Shown here: in pieces, positions 34,011-42,019 of the stretch
Position numbering within the stretch: position 1 is the first letter of the stretch
Layout: every line of letters begins with the position of its first letter
NCBI GenBank assembly: GCA_964636985.1
Contig: CAZWSX010000031.1
Span: 3,151 to 67,150 of the forward strand
Source of the DNA: CAZWSX01 sp964636985
GTDB taxonomy: Bacteria > Planctomycetota > Planctomycetia > Pirellulales > Pirellulaceae
DNA length: 64,000 bases
Reading direction: 5' to 3'
Notes under the pieces: generated by a model
Seen by the model: the letters and a program-made list of their open reading frames with translations, nothing else
Told to the model about the DNA's origin: nothing
The model's database searches: none
Position numbers and translations under genes: made by a program

Positions 34011-37000
34011 ATGAATCGTTCGATTTACGTTGCGGCTGTAGTGTGCGGGATCGCATGGGTTTTCCTGGGTTCGCGCGCTTGCGTGGGTCAGGATGCGATT
34101 GCGGTCGATTTTGCGTTCGAAGTTGCTGAAGCCGAGGAAGGTGGGCAACCCAAGGCACAAGGCGCGGCAAAAGAGAAGACTACTGACGTTGTTACGACGA
34201 CGGAGCCCTACATTCTTCGCTTGATCAACGGCGACTACATCGAAGGGCGGCCGGTAACGTCGCCTGACGGACAAAACAGGGCGAGCATCCTTTGGAAGTC
34301 GCCGCTCTTTCAGGAGTCGCTCCGGATCCCTTACGAGCGCGTGACCGCGATCGTTTCGTCGTCGCCTGAGGTGGTCGCTGCGGGTTTGCCTGCAAAGTAT
34401 CGGCTGGAACTCAACGGCGGCGATGTCTTGTTTGGCGATTTGATTTCGTTCGACCAGGAAAAATTGGTGCTGGCCGAGAGCGACTCGCGACAAGTTCAAA
34501 TTGCCACGAGCGCCGTTCGAAAGATTTCGCTCACCGAAGGGGTACCGGGCGTCGACTGCGTTGGCGTGGGGTTGTTCAAACATTGGAAAACGTCGGGCAC
34601 CAAGAATGCGTGGCACGAGGACGCCGGCGTTCTGTCGTCCAAATCGATCGATGCGGTCGCTCGTCGAAGCGTCGGCTTTCATCCGCAATCGCGCGTGGAA
34701 TTGCAGCTCTCGTGGAAAGTGAAACCCAGCTTCACCATTGGCTTAATGGCTCAGCCTGGCGATGCGGGGGGAAGTCAGGCCTATCGGCTGGAAGCGTGGC
34801 GCGGGCAACTTGCCTTGGTGCGAGAATCGATCGACGAGGCCGCGATCGCCGTGGTCCAAGCGAATTTGCCCGATGCAGGCGAGTTGGCTCTGCAAATCTT
34901 GATCGATCACGAAAAGGGACAGGCCTTCGTGCTGGCCAGCGATGGCCGCAAGCTGGCGGAACTCGTCGTCAAACCGGAGTCGGAAACGAAGACCAACAAA
35001 GTTCCCAAGGGGAAAGTGAACCGCATTTTTGCCGGGCAGTTCTCACCGCCCGCGAATTCCGGCACGGCCACCGCAAAAGGCAAGCCGGTTGGAAGCGACA
35101 TCGTGCTGGCCGATTTCTCGAACAGCGTGCGGCTGGAGTCTCTGCGCGTCAGCAGTTGGACGGGGACCCTGGATGTGGCTATCGATGCCGCGAGCAAGTA
35201 TCTGGTTCGAACCACCGATGGCCGCCGGCTGGCGGCTGACTCGATCGAGTTCAAACCGGGCACCAACGAGTTCACGATGACAAACGCTCAAGGCCCCACG
35301 GCGCTCGCGCTGGCAAACGTTCAAGAGATCGCGCGGCAGCCCGACGCCGACGACGGTGCGGGGCGCTCCTTCGTGACGCAGTTCCGTTCGGGCGCAAAAA
35401 TCAGCGGCGAGTTGGAACGCGTTGACGACCGCCAGGTGTGGCTCAAGCGGCCTGGATTGCTGGAAGCCTATCCGTGTGACATCCAGTCGCTCGTTTCGAT
35501 CCGGCGGGCCGTCTCTCCTGAGATCCCCAAAGACCTTGCGGCAAAGCCGCGATTGGAATTGGACGGCGTCGTCCTTCACGGCCAATTGACCGACTCGACC
35601 GCGGGCGGCCCACTCCGCTGGCAGGCGGATGGCTGCGAGGATAGCGTCGCGCTGCAGCCCGGGCTCAGCGGACGGATCGTCCTTAACGATCGGCCTCCCC
35701 CTGCGAAGAAGACCCCCGCGAACACTCCGCAGCCGGCGGGAGTAGTGACACAGATAACGCGCGTGTTCGGGCTAGGCGGTCGCCCGTCGAGTGGCACCAA
35801 GAATGCAGCATCGGCCAATCCGGCGCTGGTGCACTTGCGCGAGGGGGATGTGATTCCCTGCAAGGTGAAACAAATCGGCGAGCGCGGCGTGGAAATCGAA
35901 TCGACGTTGGTGGCCGCGACGCTCATTCCGCACGAGAAGATCCGAGTCGTGGAGTTCGATACCAGGGCGGGAGCGATAGGCATTCCCAAGGACAAGAAGG
36001 ACCGGCTCTTAATGTTGCCGCGGGCCCAGCGGAACAACGCTCCGACGCACCTGGTTCGCTCCATGCGGGGCGACTATTTGCGGGGACGGCTGGTGAGCTT
36101 GGACGATTCGAATCTCACGGTCGATCTGCGGCTGGAAACGCAAGTGATCCCAATCGATCGCGTGGCCCGCGTCATTTGGCTGCATAAGGACGAAACAGCG
36201 CAAACGAACGCGCCGGCGCCAAGGGCTCCTATTGCTGGGCTTCCAGGCGAGCGCACGCAAGTTGTCTTTCCCGACGGGAACCGGCTTTCGTTCCAGGCCG
36301 AAAACTTCGCCGATGGAACGCTGCACGGCACTAGTTCGCTGCTGGGCGCGATTCATGCCAAAGTAGGCGAGGTCGATCGGATCCTGTTTGGCACGGCAAT
36401 CGATAGGGAAGCGAGCGAGCTGCCGTTCCACTCGTGGAAGCTGCGAGCCGCGCCGGACCCGCTCGATGTGACATCCGATTCGTCGAGCGACGCCGGCCCG
36501 GCTCCGGGGAGCGAATCGCCACTGGTCGGCAAGCCCGCGCCTAATTTCGAGCTCGATCTGCTCGATGGAAGCAAGTTCGAATTGCACAAGCTGCGCGGCA
36601 AGGTCGTGGTGCTCGACTTCTGGGCGACCTGGTGCGGGCCTTGTTTGCGCTCGACGCCCCTGGTCGAGAAAGTCACCAGCGAGGCAGGCGACGACGTGCA
36701 ACTGATCGCCGTCAACTTGCAGGAGACGCCTGCGAAGATCCAGAAACTCCTCGACCGCTTGGAACTGAAATTGACGACAGCGTTGGATAAGGATGGCTTA
36801 GTCGCCGAAAAATACGGCGCGACCTCGATTCCCCACATCGTCGTGATCGACCGCGAGGGAACGGTCGCTCGCGTGTACGAAGGAGTAAGCAGCGACTTCG
36901 AGCAGAAGCTACGAACGGCACTCAAGACAGTCGCAGGCGGCAAGCCGGAAGCGGACAAGCCCGCTGAAACGTCGGCCAAGCCCGAAGCCAAGGCGGATGA

Positions 37001-37052
37001 AGTGAAGAAGGACGAAACTAAAAGCGACGAAGCGAAAGCCGCGTCCCAGTAG
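34011..37052 (+). CDS. Large exported protein ending in a thioredoxin domain
   Basis: 1013 residues with signal peptide to about residue 25. The N-terminal half contains repeated beta modules of the pattern L-NGDYIEGR / LNGGDVLFGDLISFD / LREGDVIPCKVKQIGERGVEIES / SMRGDYLRGRLVSLDDSNLTVDL, and a LamG-like stretch around 190-400 (ELQLSWKVKPSFTIGLMAQPGD). From about 840 a TlpA/ResA-type thioredoxin domain follows: KPAPNFELDLLDGSKFELHK, FWATWCGPC with Cys at 875 and 878, and the cis-Pro region TSIPHIVVID. The tail is Lys/Glu/Ala-rich. Last gene of the operon. A disulphide-handling surface protein is inferred. Confidence 0.85.
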   Translation: MNRSIYVAAVVCGIAWVFLGSRACVGQDAIAVDFAFEVAEAEEGGQPKAQGAAKEKTTDVVTTTEPYILRLINGDYIEGRPVTSPDGQNRASILWKSPLFQESLRIPYERVTAIVSSSPEVVAAGLPAKYRLELNGGDVLFGDLISFDQEKLVLAESDSRQVQIATSAVRKISLTEGVPGVDCVGVGLFKHWKTSGTKNAWHEDAGVLSSKSIDAVARRSVGFHPQSRVELQLSWKVKPSFTIGLMAQPGDAGGSQAYRLEAWRGQLALVRESIDEAAIAVVQANLPDAGELALQILIDHEKGQAFVLASDGRKLAELVVKPESETKTNKVPKGKVNRIFAGQFSPPANSGTATAKGKPVGSDIVLADFSNSVRLESLRVSSWTGTLDVAIDAASKYLVRTTDGRRLAADSIEFKPGTNEFTMTNAQGPTALALANVQEIARQPDADDGAGRSFVTQFRSGAKISGELERVDDRQVWLKRPGLLEAYPCDIQSLVSIRRAVSPEIPKDLAAKPRLELDGVVLHGQLTDSTAGGPLRWQADGCEDSVALQPGLSGRIVLNDRPPPAKKTPANTPQPAGVVTQITRVFGLGGRPSSGTKNAASANPALVHLREGDVIPCKVKQIGERGVEIESTLVAATLIPHEKIRVVEFDTRAGAIGIPKDKKDRLLMLPRAQRNNAPTHLVRSMRGDYLRGRLVSLDDSNLTVDLRLETQVIPIDRVARVIWLHKDETAQTNAPAPRAPIAGLPGERTQVVFPDGNRLSFQAENFADGTLHGTSSLLGAIHAKVGEVDRILFGTAIDREASELPFHSWKLRAAPDPLDVTSDSSSDAGPAPGSESPLVGKPAPNFELDLLDGSKFELHKLRGKVVVLDFWATWCGPCLRSTPLVEKVTSEAGDDVQLIAVNLQETPAKIQKLLDRLELKLTTALDKDGLVAEKYGATSIPHIVVIDREGTVARVYEGVSSDFEQKLRTALKTVAGGKPEADKPAETSAKPEAKADEVKKDETKSDEAKAASQ

Positions 37053-37347
37053 TTCAGCGCTACTTTCCGTCGCTCTTAGTTCTCTCCGTGGCCTCGGTGT
37101 TTCTGTGTTTTTTTCTTCCAGATGTTGAAACACAGAGGACACAGAGATCATGGAGAAAACAACAAGTTAAGAACAACGTCTTTCCGACTTCGCAAATCAC
37201 AAGTCAACAATCATCAATCAATTAATCAACTTTCCAAAGTGCATTTGCTTTCTCCCCCATTCTCCCCTTCGCCCCCTCCCCCCTTCTTGCATCACTATCC
37301 GCACCTCTCCCGGGTCTCCGCGGTGAATTCCCCAGCTTGAACGATCG
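37053..37347. other. Gap built largely from dispersed repeats
   Basis: About 295 bases between convergent gene ends. It holds a partial palindrome (GTGTTTCTGTGTTTTTTTCT / AACACAGAGGACACAGAG), the inverted AT-rich repeat (37193-37240), a C/T-rich tract (about 37249-37290) and the CCCGGGTCTCCGCGGTGAA phrase also seen near 22548. No gene is apparent. Confidence 0.65.
37193..37240 (-). repeat. AT-rich intergenic repeat, copy 4 (inverted)
   Basis: Reverse complement begins GTTGATTAATTGATTGATGA and continues with TGACTTGTGATTTGCGAAGT, clearly the same unit as 22463-22509 with a few substitutions. Confidence 0.7.
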
Positions 37348-38841
37348 CTATGCAATGATCGCGTCGATCGGTTTGCCGTGGTCGATGTCGAGGCGTTTGC
37401 GGCCGGGCAATTCCATTCTGCGGGAATCGAGCCCCAGTTGCTTGAGAATGGTCGCGTGGATGTCGGTGACGTAGTGGCGGTTCTCGACGGCATGGAAGCC
37501 GATTTCGTCGGTAGCGCCGTGGACGACTCCTCCTTTGATTCCTCCGCCAGCCATCCAGATGCTGAAGCCGAAAATGTGGTGGTCGCGGCCGTCCGAGCCC
37601 TGCGAGCCGGGCGTGCGGCCGAACTCGGTAGCGAAGACGACTAGCGTTTCGTCGAGCAATCCGCGGCGGGCCAGGTCTTGCAGCAGCGCGGCCACCGGCT
37701 GATCGACCGCCTTGGTGTTGCCTTCGTGATTTCCCTTGAGGCCACCGTGGGCGTCCCAACTTCCAGCGCCGCCGGCGCCGTGCTGGACTTGGATGAAGCG
37801 AACTCCGCGCTCCACCAGCCGCCGCGCGGCCAGCATCTGCATGGCGAAGTCGCGGCAGTGGGGAACGTCGATCCCGTAGAGGGCTTTGGTCTCGGCGGTT
37901 TCGGTCGAGAAGTCGACGGCCTCCGGAACCGATCGCTGCATCCGGAAGGCGAGTTCGTACGAGGCGATCCGGGCCGCGAGGGCCGCGTCGCGCGGCGACT
38001 CGCCGCTCTTGAGCGTGTGAAGCCGCTTGAGCAGGTCGATGCCGACTTCCTTGGCTTGCGGCGAGACGGGTCGTTCAGGGCGGCTGAAATCGAGCGGGTT
38101 ATTCGGATCGACGCGGAGCGGCACGGCGTCGTGCGCCGGGCCTAAGTAGTGGCCATCCTTCTTGTTCCAGTACTCGCGATTGCCGATCGAGATGTACTGC
38201 GGCAGGTCGTCGTTGAGCGAACCGAGCCCGTAGTGGACCCACGCGCCCAGGTTAGGGAAGTCGCCGTCGTTTTGATGGCGGCCGGAGTGGAACTGCGTTT
38301 GCGCGCCGTGGTTGCTGTCGGTGGTCCACATCGAGCGCACGATCGCCAGGCGATCGACTTGCCCGGCGATGTGAGGGAACCAGTCGCTAATCTCGATGCC
38401 GCTTTCGCCGTGCTTCTGGAAGCCGATTTGCAGCGGGTAAAGCGTGTTCCGCTGGTTGCCGTTGCCGTCGGGCACGACCAGCCGCTCGATCGCGAGTCGC
38501 TTCGGATTTTGCACGTCGGCGAAAGGAGTTTCGGCAATCGTCTTGCCAGCATACTGAGTGAGCATCGGCTTGGGATCGAAACTCTCCATGTGGCTCATGC
38601 CGCCGTTCATGAAGAGCCAGATTACGCTTTTGGCCTTCGGCGCGAAGTGAGGCTTACCGTCGGGCGGAACCCACGCGGCCTCGCTGCTAACCCCATCTCG
38701 CTGGAGCATTGCGCCTAGCGCCAAGCTTGCAAACGCAAGCTGTGAGTGCCCTAAGAAAGCACGGCGGTTGCAGCAGGCGGGGACGAAGGGGAGATGGGGC
38801 GAGGGGGAGATGGGGGGAAGGGGAGTCAAGGGATCACCCAC
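37348..38841 (-). CDS. DUF1501 family protein, Tat-exported
   Basis: 497 residues from GTG 38841; a TTG at 38829 is another option and no ATG is available before the twin-arginine motif. The first 24 or so residues (MGDPLTPLPPISPSPHLPF) are encoded by a C/T-rich tract and overlap the end of the four-helix-bundle gene by 16 bases. The Tat signal NRRAFLGHSQLAFASLALG follows. Family motifs: SVIWLFMNGGMSHMESFDPKP, RSMWTTDSNHGAQTQFHSG, RRLVERGVRFIQVQHG, VVFATEFGRTPGSQGSDGRDHH. The upstream DUF1549/DUF1553 gene is its usual partner, but the four-helix gene stands between them. Function as for the first DUF1501 protein: extracytoplasmic, unknown substrate. Confidence 0.88.
   Translation of the reverse strand: MGDPLTPLPPISPSPHLPFVPACCNRRAFLGHSQLAFASLALGAMLQRDGVSSEAAWVPPDGKPHFAPKAKSVIWLFMNGGMSHMESFDPKPMLTQYAGKTIAETPFADVQNPKRLAIERLVVPDGNGNQRNTLYPLQIGFQKHGESGIEISDWFPHIAGQVDRLAIVRSMWTTDSNHGAQTQFHSGRHQNDGDFPNLGAWVHYGLGSLNDDLPQYISIGNREYWNKKDGHYLGPAHDAVPLRVDPNNPLDFSRPERPVSPQAKEVGIDLLKRLHTLKSGESPRDAALAARIASYELAFRMQRSVPEAVDFSTETAETKALYGIDVPHCRDFAMQMLAARRLVERGVRFIQVQHGAGGAGSWDAHGGLKGNHEGNTKAVDQPVAALLQDLARRGLLDETLVVFATEFGRTPGSQGSDGRDHHIFGFSIWMAGGGIKGGVVHGATDEIGFHAVENRHYVTDIHATILKQLGLDSRRMELPGRKRLDIDHGKPIDAIIA
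38780..38824. repeat. Purine/pyrimidine-rich tract downstream of the four-helix gene
   Basis: A G/A-rich plus-strand run (C/T-rich on the coding strand) of about 45 bases containing GGGGAGATGGGGCGAGG and a second GAGATGGGG. It forms the opening codons of the DUF1501 gene. A similar tract, in opposite strand composition, flanks the other side of the four-helix gene. Confidence 0.6.
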
Positions 38842-39218
38842 TTGTTGGATTGGTGGATCATTTTAACGAGCATGCCGATGACCTCGTCATACTCTTTGTA
38901 AAGTCGTGTGGCGATCTTCTTATCGAGGTAGTCGCATGCTACGGCATACTGAAGCCAGACTTGCGTTTCGGCAGCCTCTGCTTCGCTATCCGATAGTTTA
39001 CTGGCAAATGCCGCCTCGTATCGACGTTTTCTCCATGCTTCGGCGATGTTCGCGGAAACCGACCGTGACGCTCGCCTAAGTTGATCGACGAGCGAATATC
39101 GCTCTTCTTTCGGAAACTCCTTCGAAAGACGAAACACCTTCATCGACAACTCAAACGCCTTCACGTAAACATCGAGTTGCGTGTGCCGAGTCAATCGAAG
39201 TATCTGTGTTGCCCCCAT
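38826..39218 (-). CDS. Four-helix-bundle protein (S23-related family)
   Basis: 130 residues from ATG 39218, with AAGGCGA upstream supplied by the flanking tract; a longer frame from 39269 would translate the tract. The pattern is that of the four-helix-bundle family: LDVYVKAFELSMKVFRLSKEFPKEERYSLVDQLRRASRSVSANIAEAWRKR, then SDSEAEAAETQVWLQYAVACDYLD and a final helix EYDEVIGMLVKMIHQS. Such proteins are cytoplasmic, form pentamers and are of unclear function; some are encoded in rRNA intervening sequences. Here the gene lies between the DUF1549/DUF1553 and DUF1501 genes, flanked by tracts on both sides, and so looks inserted into an existing operon. Confidence 0.9.
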   Translation of the reverse strand: MGATQILRLTRHTQLDVYVKAFELSMKVFRLSKEFPKEERYSLVDQLRRASRSVSANIAEAWRKRRYEAAFASKLSDSEAEAAETQVWLQYAVACDYLDKKIATRLYKEYDEVIGMLVKMIHQSNKWVIP

Positions 39219-39262
39219 TCGCCTTGCTCCCCCTCTCCCCGTCTCCCCTTCTCCCCCCTCGT
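39219..39262. repeat. C/T-rich tract upstream of the four-helix gene
   Basis: A C/T-rich plus-strand run (G/A-rich on the coding strand) containing CTCCCCCTCTCCCCGTCTCC. It ends four bases before the stop of the DUF1549/DUF1553 gene and carries the ribosome-binding site of the four-helix gene. Confidence 0.6.
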
Positions 39263-39265
39263 ATT

Positions 39266-42007
39266 TCACCTAATCGTCACAAAATCGCTGTGATTTAGCA
39301 GGACCCAAACAAGCTGCGCACGTGCGAAATCAGCAGCATCTTCGCCTGCTTCGGGGAGTTTCTTCCAGGCTTCCATCGAGGCGGCCATCGCATTGCGTTC
39401 TACTTCGCCCGGTTGTTCACCAAGAATCGTCAAACAGGCCTGGCGAATAAATGCGACATCGTCGCCAGCGGGCGTATCCTTCGCCAATCGTTCGGCAATG
39501 GGCTTCGCCGCATCCAGGACCAGCTTGCTGTTAATCAGTGCCAGCGCCTGCTGCGGCACGATGCTTTGTTCGCGGCGATAGCATTCCTTGACGATCGCTT
39601 CGTCGAAAGTCGTCAAAAAGAGATTGCGCTCGTTGTTGGAGTGGAAAAAGTAAAGACTGCGGCGGCGCGAGTCGTCTTGCGCGGCGGTTTCGACAGGCGG
39701 ACCTCCGCGCGTTTCGTCGAGCGTTCCCGCCAGTGACAGGATCGCATCGCGGACCACTTGCGATTCCAAGCGGACCGGCGTGCGACGCCAGAAGTGGCGG
39801 TTGTCGGGATCGCGGGCAAGGTTGGTCTCTTCGATGGCTCGCGCGTCGGCCGGGAAAGTGGACGCCATGCGATAAGCAGCCGAACGGACAATCAAGCGGT
39901 GAAGCTGTTTCATGCTCCAGCCGCTCTCCATGAACTCGGCCGCCAGCCAGTCGAGCAGTTCGCGATTCGCTGGTCGGATGCCGTTATTGCCGAAGTCGAA
40001 CACCGTCGGCACCAGCGGCGAGCCGGTGTGCCGCATCCAAATGTGGTTCACAGCGACGCGGGCCGTGAGCGGATTGCGGCGGTCGGTGATCCAGTTAGCC
40101 AGAGCCAGGCGGCGGCCGGTGCTCTGCGGCTGGAACGTCACCGTTGGATCGTCGGCGGTCGAATTGAAAAAACGAGTGGGAAACCACTGCGCTCCGACCA
40201 ATCGCGTGAAGTCTGTGGGAGGCTCCTCCAACGTCTTCTTCGCCTTGTCGAGCGTTTCCTTCGCAGCGGTCACATCTTTGGTTGCGGCTTCCTTTTTGTC
40301 ATCGGCTGCGGTCTGCATTTTTGCTTCGGCTTCGGCCAGTTTGAGCGTTGCCGTAGCGACGGCAAGTTCGCGCTCTGCCTGCGAGGCCGCGTGGCTGGCG
40401 GCCGTTCGACTTTCGGGCGTTGTGCTTTCAGCGGGTTTCGCGAGCTCCAGCGTCGCGACGACTCGCAACTCGATGCTGACTTGTTCTGCTTTGGCAGCGG
40501 AGAGCGCCAGTTCGGCAAGGCTGAGTTCGCGCTGGGCGGTGGTAGTCGCGTCGCCCGGTTCGGCCTTGTCGCGTTTCGTGCGGGCAGCCGAGACGCTCGC
40601 CTCAGCGGTTGCAACTTTCTTTCGCGCGGCCGCGAGGTGCGCGGTGACTACCCATGCGCGCTGCTCTGGTCGCCAGGCGTCGGCTGGAAGCGGAATGGGC
40701 GCAATGGCCAGGGGCGCAAACTCCAGAATCAGGGGAACGCCAGGCGTAATGACTTCCGATTTATCGGGATTGCTTTCTTGGCCGCGGATGAAGCGATAGG
40801 TTGGCAAGTCGGGCAAGCCATCGAAGGCTCGCGGGATTCCATCTCGCGCAAGGTCGGCCTCGCCGGGGACCACGTCGACGCGCATATGGTAAGGCTCAAA
40901 GAACGCCCGCATGCGGTAGTAATCGGCGTGTTTGAACGGATCGTACTTGTGATCGTGGCACTTGGCGCAGTTCATCGTCAGGCCGAGAAAGCCCTTGCTC
41001 ACGTGCTCGACCGTCTCATCCATCCATTGGTTGCGGTTGAAGAGAAAGTAGTTCCGCGCCAGGTAGCCGCTCGCTCGCAACCGATTGAGATCGTTGGGGT
41101 GGGTCTCATCGGCGGCCAGCATCAGCCGCACCATTTCATCGTAGGGCGTGTCTTCATTGAGCGATTCGATAATCCAATCGCGCCAGTGCCAGATGTGCTT
41201 TTGGCTGTTTCGCGGCTGATCGCCTAAACCCCACCAATCGCTGTAACGCCAGATATCCATCCAGTGCCGGGCCCAGCGCTCGCCGTGACGCGGATCGTCT
41301 AGCAAGCGGTCCACCGCGCGCTCGTACCAACCATCGGCTTGATCGTTTTCAAAGGCAGCGATTTCAGCGGGCGTTGGCGGAAGGCCAATCAGGTCGAGCG
41401 ACAATCGCCGGAGCAGGATCGCGCGGGATGCTTCGCTTGCCGGCGCGAGTTCGAATTGCTCGTGGCGCTGCGCGACGAATGCGTCGATCGGAGACTTCAC
41501 CCACGCCTGATTGCGAACCTCAGGAACCGTGGGACGCTGTACCGACTGGAAGGCCCAGTGGTTGCGAGGATCTTCTTCGGGCTTTTCCTCCGCCTGGCCG
41601 GCGGCGCCCGCTGCGATCCACTGTCGCAGAAGTGCGATTTGCTCGGCGGTGAGAGCTTCCCCTTCGTGCTCAGGCGGCATCCGCATGGCGGGGTCCGCTT
41701 CGGAAACGCGCGCCAGCAGCAAACTGCCGGCTGGATCGCTCGCTTTGATCGCAGGGCCCGACGCGCCGCCTTGGAGGATGGACGCCGCAGTATCCAACCG
41801 CAGGTCGGCTTCCTGCTTGAGCGCTCCATGGCAGGCGTAGCAACGGGCTCGCAGCAGCGGCTTGATCTTGCTGGAGTAGTCGACCGACGCTTCGGGCGCA
41901 GGAGATTCTTGCGCCGAGACGGAACTTGCCGACCAACCGATTGCTGCCACGACGATCGCCAGGCGAATGCTGTGGCGATGGCGATCTGTTGGCGGGGCTT
42001 TCGTCAT
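39266..42007 (-). CDS. DUF1549/DUF1553 planctomycete cytochrome protein with a coiled-coil insert
   Basis: 913 residues with signal peptide (SIRLAIVVAAIGWSASSVSAQ). The PSCyt1-type domain has CYACH at residues 56-60 (RARCYACHGALKQEADLRLD), then MRMPPEHEGEALT. DUF1549 begins near residue 160 (SPIDAFVAQRHEQ) and has CAKCH at 347-351 (LTMNCAKCHDHKYDPF). An Ala/Glu/Lys-rich coiled coil of about 150 residues (roughly 450-600) is inserted before DUF1553, which starts around 605 (TRLVGAQWFPTRFFNST). Two CXXCH sites predict covalent c-type haem. Extracytoplasmic, substrate unknown. It is followed on the same strand by the four-helix and DUF1501 genes and preceded by the deiodinase-like gene 12 bases upstream. 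Confidence 0.92.
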   Translation of the reverse strand: MTKAPPTDRHRHSIRLAIVVAAIGWSASSVSAQESPAPEASVDYSSKIKPLLRARCYACHGALKQEADLRLDTAASILQGGASGPAIKASDPAGSLLLARVSEADPAMRMPPEHEGEALTAEQIALLRQWIAAGAAGQAEEKPEEDPRNHWAFQSVQRPTVPEVRNQAWVKSPIDAFVAQRHEQFELAPASEASRAILLRRLSLDLIGLPPTPAEIAAFENDQADGWYERAVDRLLDDPRHGERWARHWMDIWRYSDWWGLGDQPRNSQKHIWHWRDWIIESLNEDTPYDEMVRLMLAADETHPNDLNRLRASGYLARNYFLFNRNQWMDETVEHVSKGFLGLTMNCAKCHDHKYDPFKHADYYRMRAFFEPYHMRVDVVPGEADLARDGIPRAFDGLPDLPTYRFIRGQESNPDKSEVITPGVPLILEFAPLAIAPIPLPADAWRPEQRAWVVTAHLAAARKKVATAEASVSAARTKRDKAEPGDATTTAQRELSLAELALSAAKAEQVSIELRVVATLELAKPAESTTPESRTAASHAASQAERELAVATATLKLAEAEAKMQTAADDKKEAATKDVTAAKETLDKAKKTLEEPPTDFTRLVGAQWFPTRFFNSTADDPTVTFQPQSTGRRLALANWITDRRNPLTARVAVNHIWMRHTGSPLVPTVFDFGNNGIRPANRELLDWLAAEFMESGWSMKQLHRLIVRSAAYRMASTFPADARAIEETNLARDPDNRHFWRRTPVRLESQVVRDAILSLAGTLDETRGGPPVETAAQDDSRRRSLYFFHSNNERNLFLTTFDEAIVKECYRREQSIVPQQALALINSKLVLDAAKPIAERLAKDTPAGDDVAFIRQACLTILGEQPGEVERNAMAASMEAWKKLPEAGEDAADFARAQLVWVLLNHSDFVTIR

Positions 42008-42019
42008 GCGTACTGATTC

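Noticed and set aside
34741..35300. tRNA or rRNA genes anywhere in the gaps or inside genes
   Set aside because: I checked gaps by eye for cloverleaf-type arms and CCA ends and saw none; a tRNAscan or Infernal run would be decisive.
39758..41227. 489-codon plus-strand open frame opposite the DUF1549/DUF1553 gene
   Set aside because: Antisense to conserved CXXCH and DUF1553 motifs; no motif of its own.
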